Source of the DNA: JAFGCL01 sp964492335
GTDB lineage: Bacteria > Chloroflexota > Dehalococcoidia > UBA2247 > RBG-13-53-26
NCBI GenBank assembly: GCA_964492335.1
Contig: CAZBJX010000020.1
Span: forward strand, 1 to 43,100
Direction of reading: 5' to 3'
Length of the DNA: 43,100 bases
Each line of letters opens with the position of its first letter. Within the stretch, counting starts at the first letter, position 1. The notes beneath the pieces are model-generated. The model saw only the letters and a program-made list of their open reading frames with translations, was not told the origin of the DNA and did not search any database. Made by a program: the position numbers and the translations under genes. Positions 33,330 to 40,980 of this stretch are shown here, piece by piece.

Positions 33330-34343
33330 TCACACTCCCAGCGAGGCGGCCACTACCTGGGCCAGGTCCAGGACCTCGATCTCCTCCCGGCCCAGCTCCT
33401 TCAGCCCGCTCCTCAGCTGCATGATGCACCCGGGGCAACTGGTGACGATGGCCTGCGCGCCCGTGCCGGCCAGCTCCTGCGCCCGGTTGACCGCCAGCAT
33501 GTGGGAGAGCTCCGGGAAGACCGCCTCGAAGCCGCCCCCGCCGCCGCAGCAGGTGGACCACTGCCGGCTGACCCACTCCGGCTCCACCAGGGTGATGCCC
33601 TTGATGCCCAGGAGCACCTGGCGCGGCGCCTCGGTGAGCCCCAGGAAGCGGGACATCTGGCAGGGGTCGTGGTAGGTCACCTTCATCTCCTGCGGGAGGC
33701 GCAGATCGCGGCCCGCCATCCTGTCCAGGACCGCCTCCGAGAAGTGCAGCACCTGGATCTCGGCCCCGGGGATGTGGGGCGGCACCAGGTCCCGCAGCGC
33801 GTAGGTGCACGAGGGGACGATGCCGATGACGCGCCTGGCGCCCCGGGCCTTGAGCTTCCAGTAGGTCTCGCCGGCGTTCCGGGAGAAGTCCTGCGCAAGG
33901 CCGATGTAGTGCAGCAGCCCGCCGCAGCAGGGCTCCTCCTCGGCCAGGTACGCGATCTCCTCGCCCAGGGCCCGCAGGGAGCGCACGGCGGCGACCAGCG
34001 GCGCGGCGCCGGCATCGGACCCCCGGCCGACGATCTTGCCGTAGATGCCGGCCAGGTTGATGCCCAGCTTCCTGGTGGCGCCGGCCAGGGCCATGGGCAC
34101 CTCCGCTCCGGCGGCGCTCCTGTCCATCCCCCGCACCAGGCCCATGAGGGACTCCAGCTTCCCGGTGAACTGGTAGCCGCAGCCGGCGAAGAAGATGGTC
34201 TCCCCCTTCTCCGGGAGGTCGAGGCCCTTCGCCCAGCGGGCCCCGGCGGCCTTGGGCTCCCCCAGGACGTTGCCCCTGGTTCTGATGTTGTCGGCCAGGA
34301 AGGCCAGCCCCGGCGGGACCAGGTCTTTCCCCTTCTTGGTCAT
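33330..34343 (-). CDS. CCG-domain Fe-S oxidoreductase (HdrB/SdhE/LutA-like)
   Basis: A 337-residue protein with two cysteine-rich CCG domains. First copy: FFAGCGYQFTG, EPCCGGLLHYIG, VPSCTYAL. Second copy: TYHDPCQMSRFLG, STCCGGGGGFEAVF, TSCPGC. These bind special 4Fe-4S clusters in heterodisulfide reductase HdrB, in the SdhE type of succinate-quinone reductase anchor, and in LutA. In the operon it is the most likely equivalent of the CCG domain of thiol:fumarate reductase or of an SdhE-type quinone/thiol module for the Sdh/Frd-like pair. The first copy ends SCTYAL rather than SCPTC, so it may have lost a ligand. Lies 12 bases after the succinyl-CoA ligase alpha gene. Confidence 0.87.
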   Translation of the reverse strand: MTKKGKDLVPPGLAFLADNIRTRGNVLGEPKAAGARWAKGLDLPEKGETIFFAGCGYQFTGKLESLMGLVRGMDRSAAGAEVPMALAGATRKLGINLAGIYGKIVGRGSDAGAAPLVAAVRSLRALGEEIAYLAEEEPCCGGLLHYIGLAQDFSRNAGETYWKLKARGARRVIGIVPSCTYALRDLVPPHIPGAEIQVLHFSEAVLDRMAGRDLRLPQEMKVTYHDPCQMSRFLGLTEAPRQVLLGIKGITLVEPEWVSRQWSTCCGGGGGFEAVFPELSHMLAVNRAQELAGTGAQAIVTSCPGCIMQLRSGLKELGREEIEVLDLAQVVAASLGV

Positions 34344-34355
34344 CTCCTGCTCTCT

Positions 34356-35234
34356 TCAGGCGCGCGCCCGGGCCCGCAGCAGCGCCGCAATGTCGCCCGG
34401 CCTCTCGGCCACCGGCACCCCTGCCCGGGAGAGCGCCTCGATCTTGGACGTGGCCGTGCCCTCGTCCCCCATGATTATAGCGCCGGCGTGGCCCATGCGC
34501 TTGCCGGGGGGGACGGACCGGCCGGCGATATAGGCCACCACCGGCCTGGGGTAGCCGGAGGCGGCGATGTGGCGGGCGGCCATCTCCTCCGCCACCCCGC
34601 CCACCTCGCCTATGAGGACCACGCTGTCGGTGCCCGCGTCCCCGGCGAGCATGTCCAGCACGGTGACGAAGTCCAGCCCCACGATGGGGTCGCCGCCTAT
34701 GCCCACGCAGAGGCTCTGTCCCAGCCCCGCGCGGGTCAGCTGCGAGGCCACCTCGTAGGTCAGGGTGCCGCTGCGGGAGACGATGCCCACCCTGCCGGGG
34801 GCGAAGACATGGGCCGGCATGATGCCCACCTTGGCCCGGATGCGGGGGTCGATCACCCCGGGCGTGTTGGGGCCCACGATGACCACGCCCTTCTTCTGCG
34901 CCCTGTGGACGAAGCCGATGGCGTCCCTCTGGGGGACCATCTCGGTGATCACCACGATGGTCTCCATGCCGGCATCGATGGCCTCCAGCACGGCCGCCGG
35001 GGCGGCGGCGGCCGGGACGAACACGATGGAGGTGTTGGCCCCCTGCTCCTGCGCGGCCCGGGCCACGGTGTCGTAGACCGGCACCCCGTGGACGGCCTGC
35101 CCGCCCTTCCCGGGGCTGGTCCCGGCCACCACCCGGGTCCCGTACTGCAGCATGGCCCCGGTGTGCATCCGGCCCTGGTTGCCGGTGATGCCCTGCACCA
35201 CCACCCTCGGATCGGGGGGCAGGATGGGCCTCAA
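34356..35234 (-). CDS. sucD: Succinyl-CoA ligase (ADP/GDP-forming), alpha subunit
   Basis: A 292-residue subunit that carries the phospho-His of the reaction succinyl-CoA + NDP + Pi <-> succinate + CoA + NTP. CoA-binding VVVQGITGNQGRMHTGAMLQ at the N-terminus, GIVSRSGTLTYEVASQL, and the phospho-His loop GKRMGHAGAI near residue 250. Start is TTG overlapping the beta TGA (TTGA), after GGGAGGC, as is also seen twice elsewhere in the window. Works with the adjacent beta subunit and sits between the epimerase and the CCG protein, as expected in propionate metabolism. Confidence 0.95.
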   Translation of the reverse strand: MRPILPPDPRVVVQGITGNQGRMHTGAMLQYGTRVVAGTSPGKGGQAVHGVPVYDTVARAAQEQGANTSIVFVPAAAAPAAVLEAIDAGMETIVVITEMVPQRDAIGFVHRAQKKGVVIVGPNTPGVIDPRIRAKVGIMPAHVFAPGRVGIVSRSGTLTYEVASQLTRAGLGQSLCVGIGGDPIVGLDFVTVLDMLAGDAGTDSVVLIGEVGGVAEEMAARHIAASGYPRPVVAYIAGRSVPPGKRMGHAGAIIMGDEGTATSKIEALSRAGVPVAERPGDIAALLRARARA

Positions 35235-36481
35235 GGCGCCTCCCCCTTCACGAGCCGCATGATCTGGCCGGCGGCCGACTCCATGTCATGGTGCACGGTG
35301 ACGCCGGCCCTCTCCAGCATCAGCGTGCCTTCCTGCTCGTTGGTGCCCATCATGCGGATGGCCACGGGCTTGGTGCAGCCGGTCCCCTGGAGGGCCTCGA
35401 TGACCCCCCGGGCCACCTCGTCGCAGCGGGTGATGCCCCCCAGGACGTTGACCAGCACCGCCTTCACCTCCGGCTTGGACATGACGAAGGCCAGCCCACT
35501 GCGGATGACATCGGCCGCCGCCCCGCCGCCGATGTCCAGGAAGTTGGCCGGCTCGCCCCCGTGGAAGCGGATGAGGTCCATGGTGGCCATCACCAGGCCG
35601 GCGCCGTTGCCCACGATGCCGATGTCCCCGCCGAGGTCCACGTAGGTGATGTCCTGCCGGCGGGCCTCGGCCTCCAGGGGGCTGTCGTCGGCCCGGGCCA
35701 GTGCCCGCTCCGCGAACTCGGGGTGGCGGTAGAGCGCGTTGTCGTCCAGGATGATGCGGGCGTCGGCGGCCACGTAGGTGCCGGCGGGGAACCCGCCGCA
35801 GGAGCATCCGCCGGAGGCGCAGGCCCCGGCCGGGGAGCCGCCGCCGGCGGTCCTCACCAGGGGGTTGACCTCCACCAGCTCCGCGTCGTAGTCGATGGCC
35901 ACCCGGTAGAGCTCTGCCAGGACGGAGGCGATGGCGTCGGCCTCCTCCGGGGGCCGGGGGGCGGCCTCGTCGCCCCCGGAGGGCCCGTGTCGGCCGCTGC
36001 GCGGGATGCGCTCCACCAGCCGCCGGGCTTCCTCCCGGCCGAAGCCGGTGTCGGGGTCGATGCTGTGCCGGGCCACTGCGGCCGCAGAGCGGGCCGCCTC
36101 CTCCTCGATGTCCCCCCCGCCGTTGGCCGAGGCCAGGGCCACGTACCGGCGGGCCTGCCGGTCGATGACCACCGACACGTAGAGCTGCTCCGCGATGTCC
36201 AGCCTCTCCTCCACCAGGAGCGTGTCCACCCGGCACCCCTTCACGGTGGAGCCCAGCAGGCGGGCGGCGGCGCTGGCCGCCTGCTGGGTCCCCTCGGCGA
36301 AGGCCACGCCGCCGGCCTTGCCCCGGCCGGAGACCAGCGCCTGGGCCTTGAGGACGACGGGCCTGCCCAGCTCGTTGGCGAGGGCCACCGCCGTGGCCGG
36401 GCTGCGGGCGATGTCCCCGTGGGGCGTTGCCAGGCCCCGGCGGCGCAGGACCTCCTTCGCTTCGTGCTCGAAGAGCTTCAT
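35231..36481 (-). CDS. sucC: Succinyl-CoA ligase, beta subunit with Cys-Gly-rich insertion
   Basis: A 416-residue beta subunit with an ATP-grasp fold. N-terminus MKLFEHEAKEVLRRRGLATP, nucleotide-binding KAQALVSGRGKAGGV, and C-terminal NFLDIGGGAAADVIRSGLAF and VNVLGGITRCDEVARGV. An insertion of about 30 residues near residue 210 (TAGGGSPAGACASGGCSCGG) interrupts the ATP-grasp region just after the metal-binding ELVEVNPLV; it holds three Cys and is unusual. A second low-complexity stretch lies near residue 160. ATG after GGAGGGGGG. The neighbouring genes make it part of the succinyl-CoA to methylmalonyl-CoA route. Confidence 0.93.
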   Translation of the reverse strand: MKLFEHEAKEVLRRRGLATPHGDIARSPATAVALANELGRPVVLKAQALVSGRGKAGGVAFAEGTQQAASAAARLLGSTVKGCRVDTLLVEERLDIAEQLYVSVVIDRQARRYVALASANGGGDIEEEAARSAAAVARHSIDPDTGFGREEARRLVERIPRSGRHGPSGGDEAAPRPPEEADAIASVLAELYRVAIDYDAELVEVNPLVRTAGGGSPAGACASGGCSCGGFPAGTYVAADARIILDDNALYRHPEFAERALARADDSPLEAEARRQDITYVDLGGDIGIVGNGAGLVMATMDLIRFHGGEPANFLDIGGGAAADVIRSGLAFVMSKPEVKAVLVNVLGGITRCDEVARGVIEALQGTGCTKPVAIRMMGTNEQEGTLMLERAGVTVHHDMESAAGQIMRLVKGEAP

Positions 36482-36499
36482 TCCCCCCCTCCGGCGGCG

Positions 36500-36901
36500 C
36501 TACGGCGCCGGCTCGGTCAGCTCGATCAGCGCCCTGGTGGCCTTGGGGTGCAGGAAGGCGATCAGGGCATGGCCGCCGCCCACCCGTGGCTCCTTGTCCA
36601 CCAGCGGAATGTCCTGCTTCTTCAGGGACTCCAGGGTGGCCCGGATGTCGTCCACCTGGAGGGCGATGTGGTGCAGCCCCTCCCCCCGGCTGGCGATGTG
36701 CCGGCCCACGGGCCCCTCGGGGTCGGTGGGCTCCAGCAGCTCGATGCGGGTGTCCCCCACGGGGATGACGGCGATCCTCACCTTCTGATCGGGGACGGTC
36801 TCGATCTCGGCGATCTTGAGGCCCAGCACCTCGGTGTAGAACCGGGAGGCCTGCTCGATGCTGTTGACGGCGATGCCGATGTGGCTTACCTTCTGGACCA
36901 T
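36500..36901 (-). CDS. mce: Methylmalonyl-CoA epimerase
   Basis: A 133-residue vicinal-oxygen-chelate enzyme converting (R)- and (S)-methylmalonyl-CoA. Metal ligand motifs are present: SHIGIAVNS (His7), HHIALQVDD and ALIELTEP (Glu). Normal length for the family. ATG follows GGAGAAGG and overlaps the mutase small-subunit end by 16 bases, so translation is coupled. Between the mutase and succinyl-CoA ligase genes it completes the racemisation step of the propionate pathway. Confidence 0.95.
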   Translation of the reverse strand: MVQKVSHIGIAVNSIEQASRFYTEVLGLKIAEIETVPDQKVRIAVIPVGDTRIELLEPTDPEGPVGRHIASRGEGLHHIALQVDDIRATLESLKKQDIPLVDKEPRVGGGHALIAFLHPKATRALIELTEPAP

Positions 36902-37344
36902 TTGCCTTCTCCCTCGATCCTGGTTCTGATGAACGCGGCGATGGCCTCGATGGAGGTGCCCGGGCCGAAGACCTCGGCGATGCCGGCCTCCTTGAGGGGG
37001 GGGATGTCGTCCTCCGGGATGATCCCGCCGGCCACCACCAGCACGTCCCCGAGCCCCTTCTGCTGGAGCACCTGCATGGTCCTGGGGAAGAGCGCCATGT
37101 GGGCCCCGGACAGGCAGCTCAGGCCGACCACGCCCACATCCTCCTGGATGGCGGCCTCGGCGATCTGCTCGGGGGACATGCGCAGCCCCAGGTAGATGAC
37201 CTCCATGCCGGCGTCCCGCAGGCCCCGGACCACCACCTTGGCCCCCCGGTCGTGGCCGTCGAGGCCGGGCTTGGCCACCAGGACCCGTATCTTACCGCTC
37301 ACAGCGGCCCCTTGACTGCTCACAGCAGCTCCTTGACTGCTCAC
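36886..37344 (-). CDS. Methylmalonyl-CoA mutase, small (cobalamin-binding) subunit
   Basis: A 152-residue B12-binding subunit. The base-off His motif is visible: KPGLDGHDRGAKVV near residue 25, then GLSCLSGAHMALFPRTM and VVAGGIIPEDDIPPLKEAGI, the Rossmann-like elements of the cobalamin domain. The N-terminus is unusual: three in-frame GTG codons (37344, 37323 and 37302), each preceded at five bases by AAGGAG or AAGGGG, lie in three copies of a 21-base repeat, so the exact start is open; any start gives an almost complete domain. Works with the large subunit 30 bases upstream. Confidence 0.95.
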   Translation of the reverse strand: MSSQGAAVSSQGAAVSGKIRVLVAKPGLDGHDRGAKVVVRGLRDAGMEVIYLGLRMSPEQIAEAAIQEDVGVVGLSCLSGAHMALFPRTMQVLQQKGLGDVLVVAGGIIPEDDIPPLKEAGIAEVFGPGTSIEAIAAFIRTRIEGEGKWSRR

Positions 37345-37359
37345 AGTGGCTCCTTGCCG
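37297..37359 (-). repeat. Three 21-base tandem repeats, each with a ribosome site and a GTG codon
   Basis: Copies 37339-37359, 37318-37338 and 37297-37317 (minus-strand order), about 85-95% alike. Each reads, on the minus strand, an AAGGAG-like site, five bases, GTG, AGC. Repeats are in frame (21 bases), so translation from any copy gives the same protein with 7 or 14 more residues (SSQGAAV units). Confidence 0.9.
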
Positions 37360-37374
37360 CGCGCCTGCGCGCGC

Positions 37375-38997
37375 CTAGACGACATTGCGCTCCCGGTACT
37401 CCCCGAAGGCCTGGCGCAGGGCGTCGGAGATCTCGCCCACCGTGGCGTAGGCCTGCACCGCCTCGATCATCACCGGCATGATGTTGCCGGTGCCGCCGGC
37501 GGCCGCCCGGACACGCTCCAGCGAGCGGGCCACCGCGCCCGCGTCCCGCCGGGCCCGGAGCCTGCTCAGCCGCTCCACCTGCTTGGCCTCCAGCTCCGCC
37601 CCCACGTGCAGCAACTCCGCCCCGTGGTGGTCCAGGGAGGTGTACTTGTTCACGCCCACGATCACCTGCTCCCCGGAGTCCACCGCCTTCTGGTACTCGT
37701 AGGCCGAGTTGGCGATCTCCTGCTGGATGTAGCCCCTCTCGATGGCCGCCAGCGACCCGCCCATGCGGTCGATCTCCTCCAGGTAGGCCTGCACCCGCTC
37801 CTCGATCTCGGCGGTCAGGGACTCCACGAAGTAGGAGCCCCCCAGGGGGTCCACCACGTCGGCGACGCCGCTCTCCTCGGCGATGATCTGCTGGGTGCGC
37901 AGGGCCACCTGCACCGCCCGCTCGCTGGGCAGGGACAGGGCCTCGTCGTAGGAGTTGGTGTGCAGGGACTGGCAGCCGCCCAGGACGGCCGCCAGGGCCT
38001 GGAGGGTCACCCGGACCACGTTGTTCAGGGGCTGCTGGGCGGTCAGGGTGAAGCCGTCGGTCTGGACGTGGTAGCGCAGCATCAGGGAGCGGGGGCTCTT
38101 GGCCCCGAAGCGCTCCTTCATGGTCCGGGCCCAGATGCGCCGCAGGGCCCGGTACTTGGCCACCTCCTCCAGGACATTGGTGTAGGCGGCGAAGAAGAAG
38201 GAGAAGCGGGGGGCAAACGAGTCCACCTCCATGCCCCGGTCGATCATGGCCTGCACGTAGGCGATGCCGTTGGCCAGGGTGAAGGCCGCCTCCTGGGCCG
38301 CCGTGGCCCCTGCCTCGCGCATGTGGTAGCCGCTGATGCTGATGGAGTTCCACTGGGGCAGCTCCCCGGCGCAGAAGGCGCAGATATCGGTCACCAGCCT
38401 CATGGACGGGGCCGGGCCGTAGATATAGGTATTGCGGGCGATGTACTCCTTCAGGATGTCGTTCTGCACCGTGCCGTTGAGCTTGCGGCGGTCCACGCCC
38501 TGCTTTTCGGCGGCGGCGATGTACATGGCCAGCACGATGGGGGCGGTGGCGTTGATGGTCATGGAGGTGCTGACATCACCCAGGGGGATGCCCTCCCATA
38601 GCCTCTCCATGTCCTCCAGGGAGTCGATGGCCACCCCGCACTTGCCCACCTCGCCGGCCGACAGCGGGTGGTCGGAGTCGTACCCCTCCTGGGTGGGCAG
38701 GTGGAAGGCCACGGAGAAGCCCGTCTGGCCGTTCTGGTAGAGGTACTTGAAGCGCTCGTTGGTCTCCTCCACGGTGGCGAACCCGGCGTACTGGCGCATG
38801 GTCCACAGCCGGCCGCGGTAGCCCGTGGGCTGGATGTTGCGGGTGAAGGGGTAGTTGCCGGGGGCCCCCAGGTCCCTCTCCGGGTCCAGGCCCGCGATGT
38901 CCCCGGGGCCGTAGTGCCTCCTGACGGGGATGCCGCCGACGGTGGTCCGGAACTCGGCCTTGCGCTCTGCGCTCTCTTGAGCTTTGTTGTCAGCCAT
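37375..38997 (-). CDS. Methylmalonyl-CoA mutase, large (substrate-binding) subunit
   Basis: A 540-residue catalytic subunit of the type with a separate cobalamin subunit (as in archaea and Pelotomaculum-like bacteria), converting succinyl-CoA to (R)-methylmalonyl-CoA by a radical shift. The conserved segment RLWTMRQYAGFATVEETNER has the Tyr of mutase rather than the Phe of isobutyryl-CoA mutase; GYDSDHPLSAGE, PSMRLVTDI, NSISISGYHMREAG and ADVVDPLGGSYFVE follow. ATG at 38997 after AAAGGAGCC. First gene of the operon, with a likely promoter about 80 bases upstream (39084-39113). Confidence 0.95.
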   Translation of the reverse strand: MADNKAQESAERKAEFRTTVGGIPVRRHYGPGDIAGLDPERDLGAPGNYPFTRNIQPTGYRGRLWTMRQYAGFATVEETNERFKYLYQNGQTGFSVAFHLPTQEGYDSDHPLSAGEVGKCGVAIDSLEDMERLWEGIPLGDVSTSMTINATAPIVLAMYIAAAEKQGVDRRKLNGTVQNDILKEYIARNTYIYGPAPSMRLVTDICAFCAGELPQWNSISISGYHMREAGATAAQEAAFTLANGIAYVQAMIDRGMEVDSFAPRFSFFFAAYTNVLEEVAKYRALRRIWARTMKERFGAKSPRSLMLRYHVQTDGFTLTAQQPLNNVVRVTLQALAAVLGGCQSLHTNSYDEALSLPSERAVQVALRTQQIIAEESGVADVVDPLGGSYFVESLTAEIEERVQAYLEEIDRMGGSLAAIERGYIQQEIANSAYEYQKAVDSGEQVIVGVNKYTSLDHHGAELLHVGAELEAKQVERLSRLRARRDAGAVARSLERVRAAAGGTGNIMPVMIEAVQAYATVGEISDALRQAFGEYRERNVV

Positions 38998-39083
38998 TGG
39001 CTCCTTTGACAGGGTCGGTTGGATTCCGCCGGAGGCCAGAGTCCGGGCCAGCGTGGCCGGCCCTGAGCGGACCGACAGAAGTC

Positions 39084-39113
39084 AGTATACAGGAACGGCG
39101 GGCCGTCTTTCCA
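39084..39113 (-). promoter_or_regulatory. Probable promoter of the methylmalonyl-CoA operon
   Basis: Minus strand: TGGAAA (39113-39108; four of six), 18-base spacer, TATACT (39089-39084; five of six). Transcription would begin near 39076, about 78 bases before the ATG of the mutase gene. A second TATACA-like box lies at 39117-39122. No operator seen. Confidence 0.45.
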
Positions 39114-39170
39114 CTTGTATACGTGAGTGAGGGCGCCTGCCAGGGTGACATAACCAGCCCGCAGCCTGGT

Positions 39171-39415
39171 CGACTCACCGGCGGTTGTGGGGGCATGCCN
39201 NNNNNNNNNNNNNNNNNNNNNNNNNNNNNNNNNNNNNNNNNNNNNNNNNNNNNNNNNNNNNNNNNNNNNNNNNNNNNNNNNNNNNNNNNNNNNNNNNNNG
39301 TGACATAACCAGCCCGCAGCCTGGTCGACTCACCGGCGGTTGTGGGGGCATGCCGCCTTGACCTTCTCCCACAACCCAGCGAAGAACCGACTCACCGGCG
39401 GTTGTGGGGGCACAC
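39171..39415 (-). CRISPR. Small CRISPR remnant, type I-E-like repeat
   Basis: The 25-base core CGACTCACCGGCGGTTGTG + GGGGCA occurs at 39171-39195, 39326-39350 and 39388-39412, the first and second on the two sides of the N gap. The last two are 62 bases apart, giving a 29-base repeat and one 33-base spacer (39354-39386). Read on the minus strand the repeat starts GTG(T)GCCCCC and ends GGTGAGTCG, like type I-E repeats of the actinobacterial style. The stem is imperfect. No cas gene is in the window. Confidence 0.6.
39200..39299. other. Scaffold gap (100 N) with identical 55-base flanks
   Basis: The 55 bases before the gap (39145-39199) are identical to the 55 bases after it (39300-39354). This is the pattern of two contigs that share a k-mer-sized overlap. 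The true sequence may be continuous (no gap) or contain more CRISPR units. Confidence 0.9.
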
Positions 39416-39494
39416 CTGATGGGCCAGGGCCCGGTGCCGGGCATGCTCCGGGAGATCGGCTGCAGGGTGGGGGGGCCTCAGGGCCTGGGCCGGC

Positions 39495-39656
39495 AGTCTT
39501 CGTCGCCGCGCGGGGGCGCGGGCAAAGGGCAACTCTCGCTGCGGGAATACGCTCCACAGCCTTCGTCGCCGCGCGGGGGTGCGGGCAAAGGGCAACTCTC
39601 GCTGCGGGAATACGCTCCACAGCCTTCGTCGCCGCGCGGGGGCGCGGGCAAAGGGG
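39495..39656. repeat. 63-base tandem repeat, about 2.6 copies
   Basis: CTTCGTCGCCGCGCGGGGG marks the start of each copy at 39498, 39561 and 39624, so the period is 63 bases; only one or two bases differ between copies. The period is divisible by three, so open frames run through it on both strands with a 21-residue repeat, but none has a credible start or family. Confidence 0.9.
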
Positions 39657-39875
39657 AGGAGTGGGCCAGGATGACACCCCACCAGATGCGCGCCATGCAG
39701 AGCCAGCAACATGTCCCGGGATGGCGGTAGTAGCAGCCCTTGGTCTCACGGGGGAAGTGGATCATCGTGGTTAGATTACAACAGATGTCAACCCTCCGGC
39801 CCCACGCGATGGGCCGGTAGTGGCCCTGCGAGGGGAGCCTGGACAACGGGCCGGCGGCGTGCTACAACAGGATGC

Positions 39876-40094
39876 ATGAAGTTCCTGGCGCAGGCGCTGT
39901 CGCTGCCCCTCATCTCGATCGGGGCCATGCTGGGGGCCATGTCCCTCCTCCTGCTGCTGTCGGGCATTGCGGTGGGGGCGGAGGAGCTTGAGGCGACGAC
40001 CGGGTGGTGGGACCTCCTGGCGGGCATGGGCGTGCCCGCCATCCTGATGCTCGCTGGAGGCATCTTCCTGGGGCGCAAGCTCCCGCGGCAGTGA
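39876..40094 (+). CDS. Small two-helix membrane protein
   Basis: A 72-residue hydrophobic protein: LPLISIGAMLGAMSLLLLLS and WDLLAGMGVPAILMLAGGIF are the two membrane segments, ending in GRKLPRQ. ATG is preceded by AGGA at five bases. Family not recognised. It stands alone between the tandem repeat and the tRNA-Glu gene. Confidence 0.6.
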   Translation: MKFLAQALSLPLISIGAMLGAMSLLLLLSGIAVGAEELEATTGWWDLLAGMGVPAILMLAGGIFLGRKLPRQ

Positions 40095-40205
40095 GCCGGA
40101 TAGACGGGCCGCCGGCTGCGTCCGGTGGCAAATTGACAGCAAGATCCCCGCTGGCCGGCCGGGGAAACCCGATTTCACGCTCAGAAATGGGCTGAAAAGG
40201 GGAGT

Positions 40206-40283
40206 TGGTAGCGCATGCGGGATTCGAACCCGCGATCTCCTCCTTGAGAGGGAGGTGTCCTAGGCCAACTAGACGAATGCGCC
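40206..40283 (-). tRNA. tRNA-Glu (anticodon CTC)
   Basis: Minus strand: acceptor GGCGCAT pairs with ATGCGCT, anticodon stem CCTCC/GGAGG with loop CTCTCAA (anticodon CTC), T arm GCGGGTTCGAATCCCGC. Discriminator A and CCA are encoded. Confidence 0.95.
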
Positions 40284-40346
40284 ACTCGCGGCCATTATAC
40301 CGGGGAACTGTCAAGAAAAGCAAGCATGATGTCCGGGAGTGCCTTC

Positions 40347-40703
40347 TCATCGAGAGGGGTGGGAGAGGAGCTCCTCCAGGACCCGGGCGTTGCTGTGCTC
40401 GCTGTCCTTGGCGCCGTAGACGATGGTGACGTTGCCTTCCCGGGCCATGCGGGCCAGCCTGTCCAGGAGGCGGGCCTTGTCCGGTGAAGACAGCTCCTCG
40501 GCATACCGGCGCCGGAACTCCGGCCACCTGGCCGGCTCGTGCCCGAACCACCGGCGCAGCTCGTCGCTGGGGGCAAGCTCCTTCATCCACTCGTCGATGG
40601 CGGCATCCTCCCGTTTCAGCCCCCGTGGCCAGAGCCGGTCCACCAGTATGCGCTTCCCGTCCTCCGGGGCCTTCCTGTCATAGACTCTCTTCGTTCTCAG
40701 CAT
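40347..40703 (-). CDS. DUF488 family protein (YeaO-like)
   Basis: A 118-residue cytoplasmic protein with the DUF488 signature: VYDRKAPEDGKRILVDRLWP then RGLKREDAAIDEWMKELAPS and LRRWFGHEPARWPEFRRRY, and TIVYGAKDSEHSNARVL. Relatives are widespread and uncharacterised. I chose ATG 40703 (MLRTKRVYD) over a more upstream start because family members begin there and GGCGGTGGG lies just before it. Confidence 0.88.
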   Translation of the reverse strand: MLRTKRVYDRKAPEDGKRILVDRLWPRGLKREDAAIDEWMKELAPSDELRRWFGHEPARWPEFRRRYAEELSSPDKARLLDRLARMAREGNVTIVYGAKDSEHSNARVLEELLSHPSR

Positions 40704-40980
40704 CCCACCGCCTTCCCCTGTCCGCCAATACGCGATTATATCCCGCCCGCCAGGGGGCAATCAATACCCCGGACCGGCCTCCCGGTGCCGTTCGGCCGGG
40801 CGCAGGCAGGGCCGGCGCCGGCCCTGCCCCGGACCCACAGCACCGCAAGCTCCTCCACTGCCGCCTGCACTACGGCCCGTGGGGCCACAAAACACGTAGA
40901 ATACGGTATGGGTGACATGGACTACTTGTGATATGCTTATAGTTGGCCGAAGGCAAAGTAACTGAGAAGGAGGTCCAGTG

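Noticed and set aside
39495..39656. Tandem repeat as part of the CRISPR array
   Set aside because: There are no variable spacers; the whole 63-base unit is conserved, and it differs from the 29-base repeat.
39478..39846. Minus-strand frame with a 21-residue repeat (PLPAPPRGDEG...)
   Set aside because: It is produced by the 63-base tandem repeat whose period is divisible by three; other frames give equally long repeats and there is no ribosome site.
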